This document shows, in pieces, positions 23,529 through 29,938 of a stretch of DNA of 64,000 nucleotides. Position 1 is the stretch's first letter, and each line of letters opens with the position of its first letter. The stretch spans positions 1-64,000 of the forward strand of contig CALWVT010000002.1 of assembly GCA_944385055.1 (NCBI GenBank). The letters run 5' to 3'. Made by a program: the position numbers and the translations under genes. Source of the DNA: an uncultured Clostridia bacterium. GTDB taxonomy: Bacteria > Bacillota > Clostridia > Oscillospirales > Acutalibacteraceae. The notes beneath the pieces are model-generated. The model saw only the letters and a list, made by a program, of their open reading frames with translations. It did no database searches and was not told the DNA's origin.

Positions 23529-24668
23529 ATGCCCGCCCTCCAAGCGTTTTTCAAAAAGGAAACGGTCTTCTGCGTCTCTTTGCTGCTGGCGCTATTTTCG
23601 ATGCTGCTCGTGCGGCCGGACCCGACGTACCTTACGTACCCGGATTACCGGACGCTCGCGCTGCTGTTTTGTCTGATGATTGTCGTTGCGGGGTTCCAGT
23701 CGCTCGGCGTCTTCGCAAGGCTCGGCCGCGTCCTGCTAAGACGGGCCCGCAGCCTTCGACGGCTTTCGCTGGTGTTCGTGCTGTTGTGCTTTTTCTGCAG
23801 CATGCTGATTACGAACGACGTCACACTTTTGACGTTCGTGCCGTTTACGATTCTCGTGTTCCGCATGATCGGGCAGGAGGCGGCTTTGACCCGCCTCGTC
23901 GTGCTCGAGACGATCGCCGCAAACCTCGGCAGCATGGCCACACCAATCGGGAACCCGCAGAATCTCTACCTTTATTCCGCCTTCGAGCTCGATGCGCCCT
24001 CGTTTTTGTGGGCCGTGCTGCCGTATGCCGGGCTTTCGCTGTTGGGGCTTATCCTGCTCGCAGTCTTCCCGCAGCGCGCAGCGCCCGCCGTGGGCGCGAT
24101 TCCGGCGGCGCCGCGCCCCGAGGAGGACGCAAAACCGCTGTTCCCCGCGCTGGTGCCGTTTCTCGTCCTGCTTTTCTTGTGCCTGCTCGTCGTGTTCCGG
24201 GTGCTGCCGTATGGGCCGGTGCTCGTGTGCGTCGCGGTGGTCGTGTTTCTCGTAAACCGGAAGCTCTACCGGTCCGTGGATTATTTTTTGCTGCTCACCT
24301 TCCTGTGCTTTTTCATTTTTATCGGGAACTTAAAGCGCATCCCGGCCGTCGACGCGCTCTTGACCGCGCTCGTGAGCGGGCGGGAGCTGTGGGCCGGCAT
24401 CCTCACAAGCCAGGTCATCAGCAACGTGCCCGCGGCCATTCTGCTCGCCGATTTTTCGCGGGAGATCCCCGCGCTTTTGACCGGCGTCAATTTGGGCGGC
24501 CTCGGCACGCTGATCGCCTCGCTCGCAAGCCTCATTTCGTTCCAGCTGTTTACCCGCGCGTTCCCGCAGAAAAAAGGCGCCTATTTCCGGTCGTTTACGC
24601 TTTACAATGTGGGCTTTCTCGCACTCCTCGCCGCGGCCGCCGCGGTCTTGACGCGCTTCGCCCCGTGA
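23529..24668 (+). CDS. SLC13/ArsB-NhaD-superfamily anion permease
   Basis: 379 residues, about ten hydrophobic helices. Conserved hairpin signatures of the ion transporter superfamily are visible: SMLITNDVTLLTFVPF in the first half and TSQVISNVPAAILLADF in the second, plus ANLGSMATPIGNPQNL. Substrate could be an anion or dicarboxylate; relatives are often named citrate transporter or anion permease. Single gene with its own promoter and leader hairpin. Confidence 0.85.
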   Translation: MPALQAFFKKETVFCVSLLLALFSMLLVRPDPTYLTYPDYRTLALLFCLMIVVAGFQSLGVFARLGRVLLRRARSLRRLSLVFVLLCFFCSMLITNDVTLLTFVPFTILVFRMIGQEAALTRLVVLETIAANLGSMATPIGNPQNLYLYSAFELDAPSFLWAVLPYAGLSLLGLILLAVFPQRAAPAVGAIPAAPRPEEDAKPLFPALVPFLVLLFLCLLVVFRVLPYGPVLVCVAVVVFLVNRKLYRSVDYFLLLTFLCFFIFIGNLKRIPAVDALLTALVSGRELWAGILTSQVISNVPAAILLADFSREIPALLTGVNLGGLGTLIASLASLISFQLFTRAFPQKKGAYFRSFTLYNVGFLALLAAAAAVLTRFAP

Positions 24669-24736
24669 GAGCGCGGCAGGAAGTTTCTTTTATCATTGGA
24701 AGATATAAAATTTTCCGTGCTTTTTTCTCCGATTTG

Positions 24737-24745
24737 TGCTATACT
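24737..24745 (+). promoter_or_regulatory. Extended -10 promoter of veg
   Basis: TGC-TATACT (24737-24745), an extended -10 without a good -35, gives an about 105 nt leader for veg. Confidence 0.55.
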
Positions 24746-24856
24746 ATTCGTATAGGAAGTCTTTTCAGCTTTTTGCGCGTATGCTGCAAGACAGTATGCG
24801 GACAGCCGCTGCCATTTTCCGAACCGGCTGCCGATTTCAGATCGGAGGTTAGAATC

Positions 24857-25105
24857 ATGTCAATCGAGACAATCAAACGGAAAATTAAGGGCTTATATGA
24901 ATCGAACCCGCACATCCACATCAATGTTTTCGTCCCGCACGGGAAGGCCCTGCTCGAAAATGAGCCGGTGCTTCTAAAGCGCGTGTACCCGCACATCTTC
25001 CAGGTCGAGTCGCACGAGGGCGGCGTGCCGAAATGCCACACGATTCAGTATTCGGCGCTGATGACGAGGCAGATTGAAATCGTGGAGCTCAAAGACGCCG
25101 TCTAA
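24857..25105 (+). CDS. veg: Veg family protein
   Basis: 82 residues. The Sm-like small Veg/DUF1021 pattern is visible: an N-terminal helix (IETIKRKIKGLYE), then strands with EPVLLKRVYPHIFQVE and the closing HTIQYSALMTRQIEIVEL. In B. subtilis Veg is highly expressed and stimulates biofilm genes; the molecular role elsewhere is unknown. GGAGG lies 8 nt upstream of ATG 24857 and an intrinsic terminator follows at once, so it is monocistronic. Confidence 0.85.
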   Translation: MSIETIKRKIKGLYESNPHIHINVFVPHGKALLENEPVLLKRVYPHIFQVESHEGGVPKCHTIQYSALMTRQIEIVELKDAV

Positions 25106-25126
25106 CCGCGGCTTTTTTAAAACAAT

Positions 25127-25169
25127 GCCCGCACGCTTTCCGAAAACCGGAGGCGTGCGGGCGTTTTTC
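25127..25169 (+). terminator. Terminator of veg
   Basis: GCCCGCACGC (25127-25136) pairs perfectly with GCGTGCGGGC (25153-25162), followed by GTTTTTCTTG. Confidence 0.9.
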
Positions 25170-25228
25170 TTGCTTTTGCGTTTTCAGATAAAATAAAAGA
25201 GAGATGGCCGGTCAAAAAGCGCGCCGCG

Positions 25229-26005
25229 TTACAGGTACAGTTCGCATTCCTTGCGCACGGAGCAGGCTTTTTTGAGCGCCAGGCCGACGGCGGCGAGCAT
25301 CGCGCCGTTGACTTTCCGCGCCGCGTGCGGGCAGATCACCGTGCAGCGCATGCACGAGATGCATTGCTTCGCGTCGACGCGCTTCGGGTCCTGTTCGTCG
25401 ATGGCGCCCACCGGGCATGCCTTCGCGCACAGGCCGCAGCCGACACAGTCCTTCGTCGGCTTCGGCACCATGCCGGCCCCGCCGCCTTTTTTGTACGGGC
25501 GGTTCCCCGGGATGTGCGGCGCGGCCGTGTCGCCCGCGGCGAGCTTTTTCCGGATGGCTTCGGCGAACGATGTGAGCGTCTTCGCGTCCTGCGCGTCCGG
25601 CCGGCCCGCCGCGAACTGGTGCGCGATCGAATGCTCCGCAATCGCGGCCGCCGCGGCGAGAACCGTAAAGCCCGCGGCCTTCGCGGCGTCCTCGAGCTCG
25701 ACGAGCGTGTCCTCATACGCGCGGTTGCCGTAGACGCACAGAAGCACGGCCTTTGCGCCGCTGCCCTTGATCGTGCGCAGGCGCTCGACCGCCGTCTGCG
25801 GCACGCGCCCGCCGTAAGACGGCACGGCAATCACGGCGAGGCCGTCTTTCGGGATTGAAGCGCCGCTCCAGCCGGCCCGGCGGTCCGTCAGGTCAATCGA
25901 TTGGCGGGAAATCGCCGGGTCCCCGTCCGCCAGGGCGGACGCCAGCAGGTCCGCCGCTTTTTTCGTCCCGCCCGTCGGGCTGAACGTGATTTCATAAAGC
26001 TCCAT
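25229..26005 (-). CDS. EFR1-family flavodoxin-ferredoxin protein
   Basis: 258 residues. N-terminal flavodoxin-like half (FSPTGGTKKAADLL is the FMN-phosphate loop) and C-terminal 2x[4Fe-4S] ferredoxin half with CVGCGLCAKACP and CISCMRCTVICP. Predicted soluble electron carrier joining a flavin and two clusters. Start ATG 26005 follows GGGAGG. Divergent from an Rrf2-family regulator, which probably controls it. Confidence 0.9.
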   Translation of the reverse strand: MELYEITFSPTGGTKKAADLLASALADGDPAISRQSIDLTDRRAGWSGASIPKDGLAVIAVPSYGGRVPQTAVERLRTIKGSGAKAVLLCVYGNRAYEDTLVELEDAAKAAGFTVLAAAAAIAEHSIAHQFAAGRPDAQDAKTLTSFAEAIRKKLAAGDTAAPHIPGNRPYKKGGGAGMVPKPTKDCVGCGLCAKACPVGAIDEQDPKRVDAKQCISCMRCTVICPHAARKVNGAMLAAVGLALKKACSVRKECELYL

Positions 26006-26093
26006 GTCGATTCCTCCCAAAAGAATGGTGATTCGGAACGCAGCGCAGCGGGTACGGGCAGCCAGCCTTTCGGAACCGCTTTCGCGGTTTCCC

Positions 26094-26122
26094 TTGCAAT
26101 TTCCCGGCCGGGCCGGTACAAT
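26094..26122 (+). promoter_or_regulatory. Promoter of the rrf2 gene
   Basis: TTGCAA (26094-26099), 17 bp, TACAAT (26117-26122). The spacer holds the GC palindrome CCGGCCGGGCCGG. Confidence 0.6.
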
Positions 26123-26140
26123 AAAGGTGTAACCCTTGCG

Positions 26141-26194
26141 TTGACATCCGAGAACAGTGTACCATCCCATTGATGTAAAGTCAAGATTGACATC
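26141..26194. promoter_or_regulatory. Ferredoxin-gene promoter with repeated TTGACATC elements (candidate Rrf2 operators)
   Basis: Minus-strand promoter TTGACT (26184-26179), 17 bp, TACACT (26161-26156). It is bracketed by two direct copies of TTGACATC (from 26141 and from 26187), with the partial dyad TTGA-N7-TCAA between them. Placement fits operators for the adjacent Rrf2 protein; the sites do not match a consensus I can name. Confidence 0.55.
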
Positions 26195-26227
26195 TCATTT
26201 TTTTGAACTTTCGAAAGGAGGAGCCCG

Positions 26228-26683
26228 ATGCAGATCAGCAGGAAATGTTCCATCGCCGTCCACTGCCTGCTCTTTATCCACGAGGCCGCGGGGAAGGCCC
26301 GCGTGACGAGCGCGCTGCTCGCGCAGAGCACCGGCTGCAACCCGGTCGTCATCCGCACGGTGTTAAGCGCCTTAAAAAAGGCCGGGCTGATTCAAATCGC
26401 GCGCGGCACCGGCGGCGCGAAGCTGTGCCGCGCGCCGGCGGACATCACGCTGTACGACATCTACCACGCGGTGGAGCCGGACGGCCTTTCGGACTTAATC
26501 GGCATCCATCCGTGCGAGGGGCGCCCGTGCCCGGTCGCGCAGAACATCCGCGGCGTGCTCGAAGGACCCTACCATCAAATTGAGGAGGCCGTCCGCCGGA
26601 CGATGGAGGGCATCCCGCTCTCGTCGATGGTCGAAACATTTCATAAGCGCCTCGCCGGCGCGCAGCCGGCCGTTTCCGGCTAA
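26228..26683 (+). CDS. Rrf2-family transcriptional regulator
   Basis: 151 residues, one Rrf2 domain: winged helix at residues 1-75 (SRKCSIAVHCLLFIHEA, then SALLAQSTGCNPVVIRTVLSAL) and a dimer helix. HPCEGRPCPV near residue 95 supplies two cysteines, plus another near the N terminus, in a place where IscR/NsrR members bind a cluster; spacing is not canonical. AAAGGAGGAG precedes ATG 26228. Divergent from the EFR1 ferredoxin gene, so likely an iron-sulfur, redox or nitrosative sensor for it (inference). Confidence 0.88.
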   Translation: MQISRKCSIAVHCLLFIHEAAGKARVTSALLAQSTGCNPVVIRTVLSALKKAGLIQIARGTGGAKLCRAPADITLYDIYHAVEPDGLSDLIGIHPCEGRPCPVAQNIRGVLEGPYHQIEEAVRRTMEGIPLSSMVETFHKRLAGAQPAVSG

Positions 26684-26710
26684 GCCGGCCCCGCGAACGC
26701 CCGGAAAAAG

Positions 26711-26766
26711 AAAAGCCTTCTCTCTCGGTTTCCGCATCCCGGAAATCCCCAAAGAGAAGGCTTTTG
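26711..26766. terminator. Bidirectional terminator after rrf2
   Basis: AAAAGCCTTCTCT (26711-26723) is perfectly complementary to AGAGAAGGCTTTT (26753-26765). It serves the converging rrf2 gene and the unknown gene at 26782. Confidence 0.9.
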
Positions 26767-26781
26767 GTTTTGGCTTTCGGA

Positions 26782-27396
26782 TTACGCTTCGACAAGCGTC
26801 CCCGCGGCCGGCGCGAGCGAGACCTGCGGCAGGCCGAGGTCTAAAAGATGCTGTGCCGCCTTTAAATACGCGAGGGCGTCTTTGTCCTGCTGCGTGTTTT
26901 CGTAGAGGTCAAAAAAGCCCTGCAGCGTCGTGTACGTTTCAATTTCCGACTGCCCGCCCCATGCGTCGGGCACCACGCCGAAGGGCTTGACCGCCGCGGC
27001 GTACGTCTTCCAGTTCCCGGCGCTTAAACCCCCGCGGCCGACCGTCGCGGAGATTTTCCCGAGCATCGCGCCCGCTTTTGGCATTTCCAGCAGCGTGTCC
27101 ATCGCGCTCTGCGGGTCGGCGTAGACGGCGAGCATGTGGTACGCCTGCCCGTCCGCTGTGACCGAGGCGGGGTAGACGCGCTCGCCGAACGCGTCTTCCG
27201 GCAGGTCCTCCTGCGGCGCCGCCGCCGTGTCCAGCACAAGCGACGAGACAAGTCCCTCACCCTGCGCCGTCGCCGAAAGCACCCGCGCAATCTGCACCGG
27301 CGAGTTCCCGCCGCAGACGGCAAAAAAGCCCGCGACGGCCGCCGCCGCAGCCACGACGGGGAGGAGCCATTTCTTTTTTGTGTGCGTTCGTTTCAT
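26782..27396 (-). CDS. Unknown membrane-anchored or secreted protein
   Basis: Not recognised. 204 residues: a basic N terminus, one hydrophobic segment (residues 10-30), then a soluble, alanine-rich domain with no cysteine pairs or catalytic motifs that I can name. A cysteine follows the hydrophobic stretch (FFAVCGG) but the residues before it do not fit a lipobox. Start ATG 27396 has AAAGGAG 10 nt upstream. Single gene converging on rrf2. Confidence 0.7.
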   Translation of the reverse strand: MKRTHTKKKWLLPVVAAAAAVAGFFAVCGGNSPVQIARVLSATAQGEGLVSSLVLDTAAAPQEDLPEDAFGERVYPASVTADGQAYHMLAVYADPQSAMDTLLEMPKAGAMLGKISATVGRGGLSAGNWKTYAAAVKPFGVVPDAWGGQSEIETYTTLQGFFDLYENTQQDKDALAYLKAAQHLLDLGLPQVSLAPAAGTLVEA

Positions 27397-27499
27397 GGGC
27401 ATCCATCTCCTTTTCCACAAAGAAAGGTTCGCGTTCGTTTCCTCTATTGTACCGCGCAGTATTTAGAGCTGTCAATTCCCCCAATTTTCTAGGATTCTT

Positions 27500-27673
27500 C
27501 TAAAATCTCACGCCTTGCATGGCGGCAGCTCGGCCGATCTTCCAATTTTTCCAGCACCGGTTTTGCGCATGAAAAGGCCGCCGTACAGGGTTCCCCCCTG
27601 CGGCGGCAGACCGTTCATTCCTCAAATGGGCCGCGAGCACATGGTCCTCGATGCTGCGCTTTATCGTTTTCAT
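27500..27673 (-). CDS. 57-residue reading frame coupled to a RelB-type antitoxin gene
   Basis: Begins at the ATG that overlaps the antitoxin stop (ATGA), exactly where the toxin gene of a relBE-type operon would start. The product (MKTIKRSIEDHVLAAHL...) shows no RelE/YoeB/YafQ features that I can see and is shorter than a normal 85-95 residue toxin. Could be the remains of a toxin or chance. Confidence 0.3.
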   Translation of the reverse strand: MKTIKRSIEDHVLAAHLRNERSAAAGGNPVRRPFHAQNRCWKNWKIGRAAAMQGVRF

Positions 27674-27939
27674 TCCTGAAGTGCTTCCTCCGCGTTGCCG
27701 TCGTGCTGCACATGCGGGTCCTTGGCAATCCGTTCCGCTTCCAGCATGGCGGCAGCCGTCTCCTTGTTCGGCCGCTCGAGCTTCACTTGAAACGGCAGGC
27801 CGCCCTCCCGCAGCGACTGGCGCACGAAGACGTTGAACGCCGTAGAGATGTTCATGCCGAGCTCCGCGAACAGTTTTTCGGCCTTTGCCTTTAATTCCCT
27901 ATCCATGCGGATGCTGATGTTCGTGAACTTTTCATCCAT
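27670..27939 (-). CDS. RelB/DinJ-family antitoxin
   Basis: 89 residues. Ribbon-helix-helix N terminus (TNISIRMDRELKAKAEKLFAEL, then MNISTAFNVFVRQSL) and a charged tail that normally wraps the toxin. AAGGGG lies 8 nt before ATG 27939, with a good promoter upstream. No recognisable toxin follows, only a 57-codon coupled frame, so it is an orphan or its toxin has been lost. Confidence 0.87.
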   Translation of the reverse strand: MDEKFTNISIRMDRELKAKAEKLFAELGMNISTAFNVFVRQSLREGGLPFQVKLERPNKETAAAMLEAERIAKDPHVQHDGNAEEALQE

Positions 27940-27968
27940 CGTATCAACCCCTTTTGATTGCTGCTTTT

Positions 27969-27997
27969 AGTATATGCCTTTTGCACGAAAAAGGCAA
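27969..27997 (-). promoter_or_regulatory. Promoter of the orphan relB
   Basis: Minus strand TTGCCT (27997-27992), 17 bp, TATACT (27974-27969). Confidence 0.7.
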
Positions 27998-28048
27998 TAC
28001 TTTGCACGGGCTTTTCGCAGCAAATTCATGAAAGGCGGTCCCGTTTCC

Positions 28049-28363
28049 TCATAGCGTTCCCATGCAGTCGAGCAGCGCGAACACAGCGGCCTGCTGCGTT
28101 TCGTTTAAATGCGACCAGCGCTCCAAAAGCGCCTTTTGCGATGCCGTCAGCGCGACCGGTTCGTCCCCAACGGCAAACAGCTGCGACAGCGTGATGCCGA
28201 ACGCGTTGCAGAGCTTCTCTAAGGACGGGATTGTCGGCACCATCCGTTTGCGGTACCACGAGGAAATCGTGGACTGCGGCAGACCGGAACGCTCCGCGAG
28301 CTGATATTCCGTCCAGCCGCGGGCTTCGCGGTATGCAGTGATAGCAGCGAGAAGATCTTTCAT
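28049..28363 (-). CDS. XRE-family helix-turn-helix regulator
   Basis: 104 residues with an N-terminal Cro/C1-type HTH (YQLAERSGLPQSTISSWYRK, then PSLEKLCNAFGITLSQLF) and a short helical tail. GAGGG lies 8 nt upstream of ATG 28363. Divergent from the SLOG gene; two inverted repeats in the shared 116 bp region cover both -10 elements, so it probably represses itself and the SLOG gene. Confidence 0.88.
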   Translation of the reverse strand: MKDLLAAITAYREARGWTEYQLAERSGLPQSTISSWYRKRMVPTIPSLEKLCNAFGITLSQLFAVGDEPVALTASQKALLERWSHLNETQQAAVFALLDCMGTL

Positions 28364-28389
28364 CCACTTTCCCTCGATTCCTTGGATTC

Positions 28390-28454
28390 TTCGTAAATTA
28401 TACTTCGACGAATCGTTGCTTTTTAATCATTTTTATCGTATACTTTTAACGATA
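28390..28454. promoter_or_regulatory. Divergent promoters with two operator-like inverted repeats
   Basis: Dyad 1: TTCGT (28390-28394)/ACGAA (28408-28412), covering a minus-strand -10 TATAAT (28402-28397). Dyad 2: TATCGT (28434-28439)/ACGATA (28449-28454), covering the -10 TATACT (28439-28444) of the plus promoter with -35 TTGCTT (28416-28421), 17 bp spacing. Likely bound by the adjacent XRE protein. Confidence 0.65.
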
Positions 28455-28479
28455 TATAAAAGTAATGGAGAGAAAAAAG

Positions 28480-28980
28480 ATGTGTAAAAAGCGCTGCTTT
28501 TTGATTGGTCATCGGGAAGCCCCAGAATCGATTTTGACGCCCTTGCAAAAGGCCATCGAGACGCAGATTCTGGAATATGGCGTGACGGAGTTTATCGTCG
28601 GGAAATACGGAAATTTTGACCGTTTGGCGGCCCGCGCGCTTTTGCACGCAAAGAAAAAGCACCCCGGCCTCACGCTTTCTCTTTTGCTCCCGTATCTCCC
28701 GGAAAAGGGACAAGCGGGATGCCCGAAAGGCTTTGACGGCACCGTCTATCCCGAGGGACTCGAAACAGTGCCGCGCCGGTTTGCCATCGCTGCGGCCAAT
28801 CGTTTTATGATGGATCATGTGCAGGCTTTGATTGCGTATGTGTGCCATCCGGCGAGCAACGCGCAGAAATTGGTGGAAGAGGCGCGTCGGCGCGCACGCC
28901 GCGGGGAAATCCAGATTTTTCTGTGGGACCCGGCGGCAAACGCCTTCTCGGAAGAGACCCCAATGAATCAAAGAATTTAA
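28480..28980 (+). CDS. SLOG-family (DUF1273/YpsA-like) protein
   Basis: 166 residues, Rossmann-like SLOG fold: CFLIGHRE at the N terminus (the nucleotide-binding GxRx position), VTEFIVGKYGNFDRLAARALL, and FMMDHVQALIAYVCHPASN, matching the DUF1273 group. SLOG proteins bind nucleotide-derived ligands and occur both in housekeeping (YpsA) and in conflict systems. Start ATG 28480 is preferred because GGAG lies 9 nt upstream; an in-frame ATG at 28465 has no ribosome site. Controlled from a promoter overlapped by an XRE-type dyad. Confidence 0.8.
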   Translation: MCKKRCFLIGHREAPESILTPLQKAIETQILEYGVTEFIVGKYGNFDRLAARALLHAKKKHPGLTLSLLLPYLPEKGQAGCPKGFDGTVYPEGLETVPRRFAIAAANRFMMDHVQALIAYVCHPASNAQKLVEEARRRARRGEIQIFLWDPAANAFSEETPMNQRI

Positions 28981-28997
28981 AAATTGCTTGCAATCGC

Positions 28998-29026
28998 TTG
29001 CATTTAACAGCAAAAGCGGGTAGTAT
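28998..29026 (+). promoter_or_regulatory. Promoter of the second RelB-like gene
   Basis: TTGCAT (28998-29003), 17 bp, TAGTAT (29021-29026). Confidence 0.6.
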
Positions 29027-29048
29027 ATAGAAAAGGAGTGTGATCGAT

Positions 29049-29408
29049 ATGGCGAAGACATCCGCCGTTTACGCCCGTATGGATACGCAGTTAAAAGAAA
29101 ATGCCGAAGGAATCCTTGCCGAGCTCGGCATTTCTCCGTCCAGTGCCATCCAAATGTTCTACAGCCAGATCGTCCTGAAAAAAGGGATGCCTTTTGAACT
29201 CCGCCTCCCCGTTGAAAAGCCGACCGCCATCGGCGGGATGACCCGTGCGCAGTTAGACGCGGAGCTTATGAAAGGCGTCGAATCCATGAAATCCGGAAAA
29301 ACCTATACGGCAGAGGAAGTGGATGCCGAAACACATTTACTTTCTCCGGCAGATGGGATATACTATAAGCAGAGAGAAAACTTGAATTCTCAAGAATCGA
29401 AAGGGTGA
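29049..29408 (+). CDS. RelB/DinJ-family antitoxin with C-terminal extension
   Basis: 119 residues. Ribbon-helix-helix region MAKTSAVYARMDTQLKENAE, then SSAIQMFYSQIVLKKGMPFELRLP, and the typical ELMKGVESMKSGKTYTAEEV tail, followed by about 25 extra residues. Start ATG 29049 with AAAAGGAG upstream; GTG 29040 is an alternative. No toxin follows; the next gene is another antitoxin-type DNA-binding protein. Confidence 0.85.
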   Translation: MAKTSAVYARMDTQLKENAEGILAELGISPSSAIQMFYSQIVLKKGMPFELRLPVEKPTAIGGMTRAQLDAELMKGVESMKSGKTYTAEEVDAETHLLSPADGIYYKQRENLNSQESKG

Positions 29409-29413
29409 CGGGG

Positions 29414-29656
29414 ATGAATTTGGCGAAACTTTCTGCGAACGGTCAAATCACGGTGCCGGTAGAAATTAGGCGGCTGCTTGGACTGAAATCCGGCGATAAA
29501 ATTTTGTTCCTCCAAAAGCAGAATGGAGAGATCACGATCAGTAACGCCTCCGCTGCGGCTATCCGAAAAGCGCAGGCAGCCTTTGCGGGCGCTGCTGATG
29601 CACTGGGCGTATCCAGCGAGGATGATATGCAGGCGCTTGTAGACGAAGCGCGTTAA
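29414..29656 (+). CDS. AbrB/MazE/SpoVT-family swapped-hairpin DNA-binding protein
   Basis: 80 residues: AbrB-type domain LAKLSANGQITVPVEIRRLLGLKSG with hydrophobic strand DKILFLQ, plus a helical tail. It follows the RelB-like gene after 5 bp and precedes a terminator, so the operon consists of two DNA-binding antitoxin-type proteins. A GTG at 29405 overlapping the previous stop is an alternative start. Confidence 0.85.
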   Translation: MNLAKLSANGQITVPVEIRRLLGLKSGDKILFLQKQNGEITISNASAAAIRKAQAAFAGAADALGVSSEDDMQALVDEAR

Positions 29657-29661
29657 GGGAA

Positions 29662-29695
29662 GGCGTGGAGGCGTAACCTCTGCGCCCTTTCTTTT
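29662..29695 (+). terminator. Terminator of the RelB-like/AbrB operon
   Basis: GGCGTGGAGG (29662-29671) pairs with CCTCTGCGCC (29677-29686), followed by CTTTCTTTT. Confidence 0.75.
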
Positions 29696-29781
29696 GGCAT
29701 GGCAAGGGCCATGACACTGTAGATCGACGCCTGCTTTGCCACCCTCCCCAGAAAATCTTCTCGAAACCCCAAAGAAAAGGA

Positions 29782-29837
29782 TTGACATTTCGGAGGGAGG
29801 ATGCTATAGTACCGTTAGCGATAACGTTATCGTTAAC
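29782..29837 (+). promoter_or_regulatory. GH31 promoter with LacI-type operator
   Basis: TTGACA (29782-29787), 17 bp, TATAGT (29805-29810), followed directly by a 24 bp dyad (29814-29837) whose core CGATAACGTTATCG (29819-29832) is a perfect palindrome centred on CG, the LacI/GalR-family operator style. Its position downstream of the -10 implies roadblock repression. The LacI protein at 43026-44015 is a candidate ligand-responsive regulator. Confidence 0.8.
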
Positions 29838-29938
29838 GCAGGCCGGGGCCCCGCTCCACGATGCCGAAACGGAGGCGCGGGCGGCTGTGCCGTTTTGAAA
29901 ACCCGAAGTATTTTCATAAAGGAAAGGATGCGTTCCGC

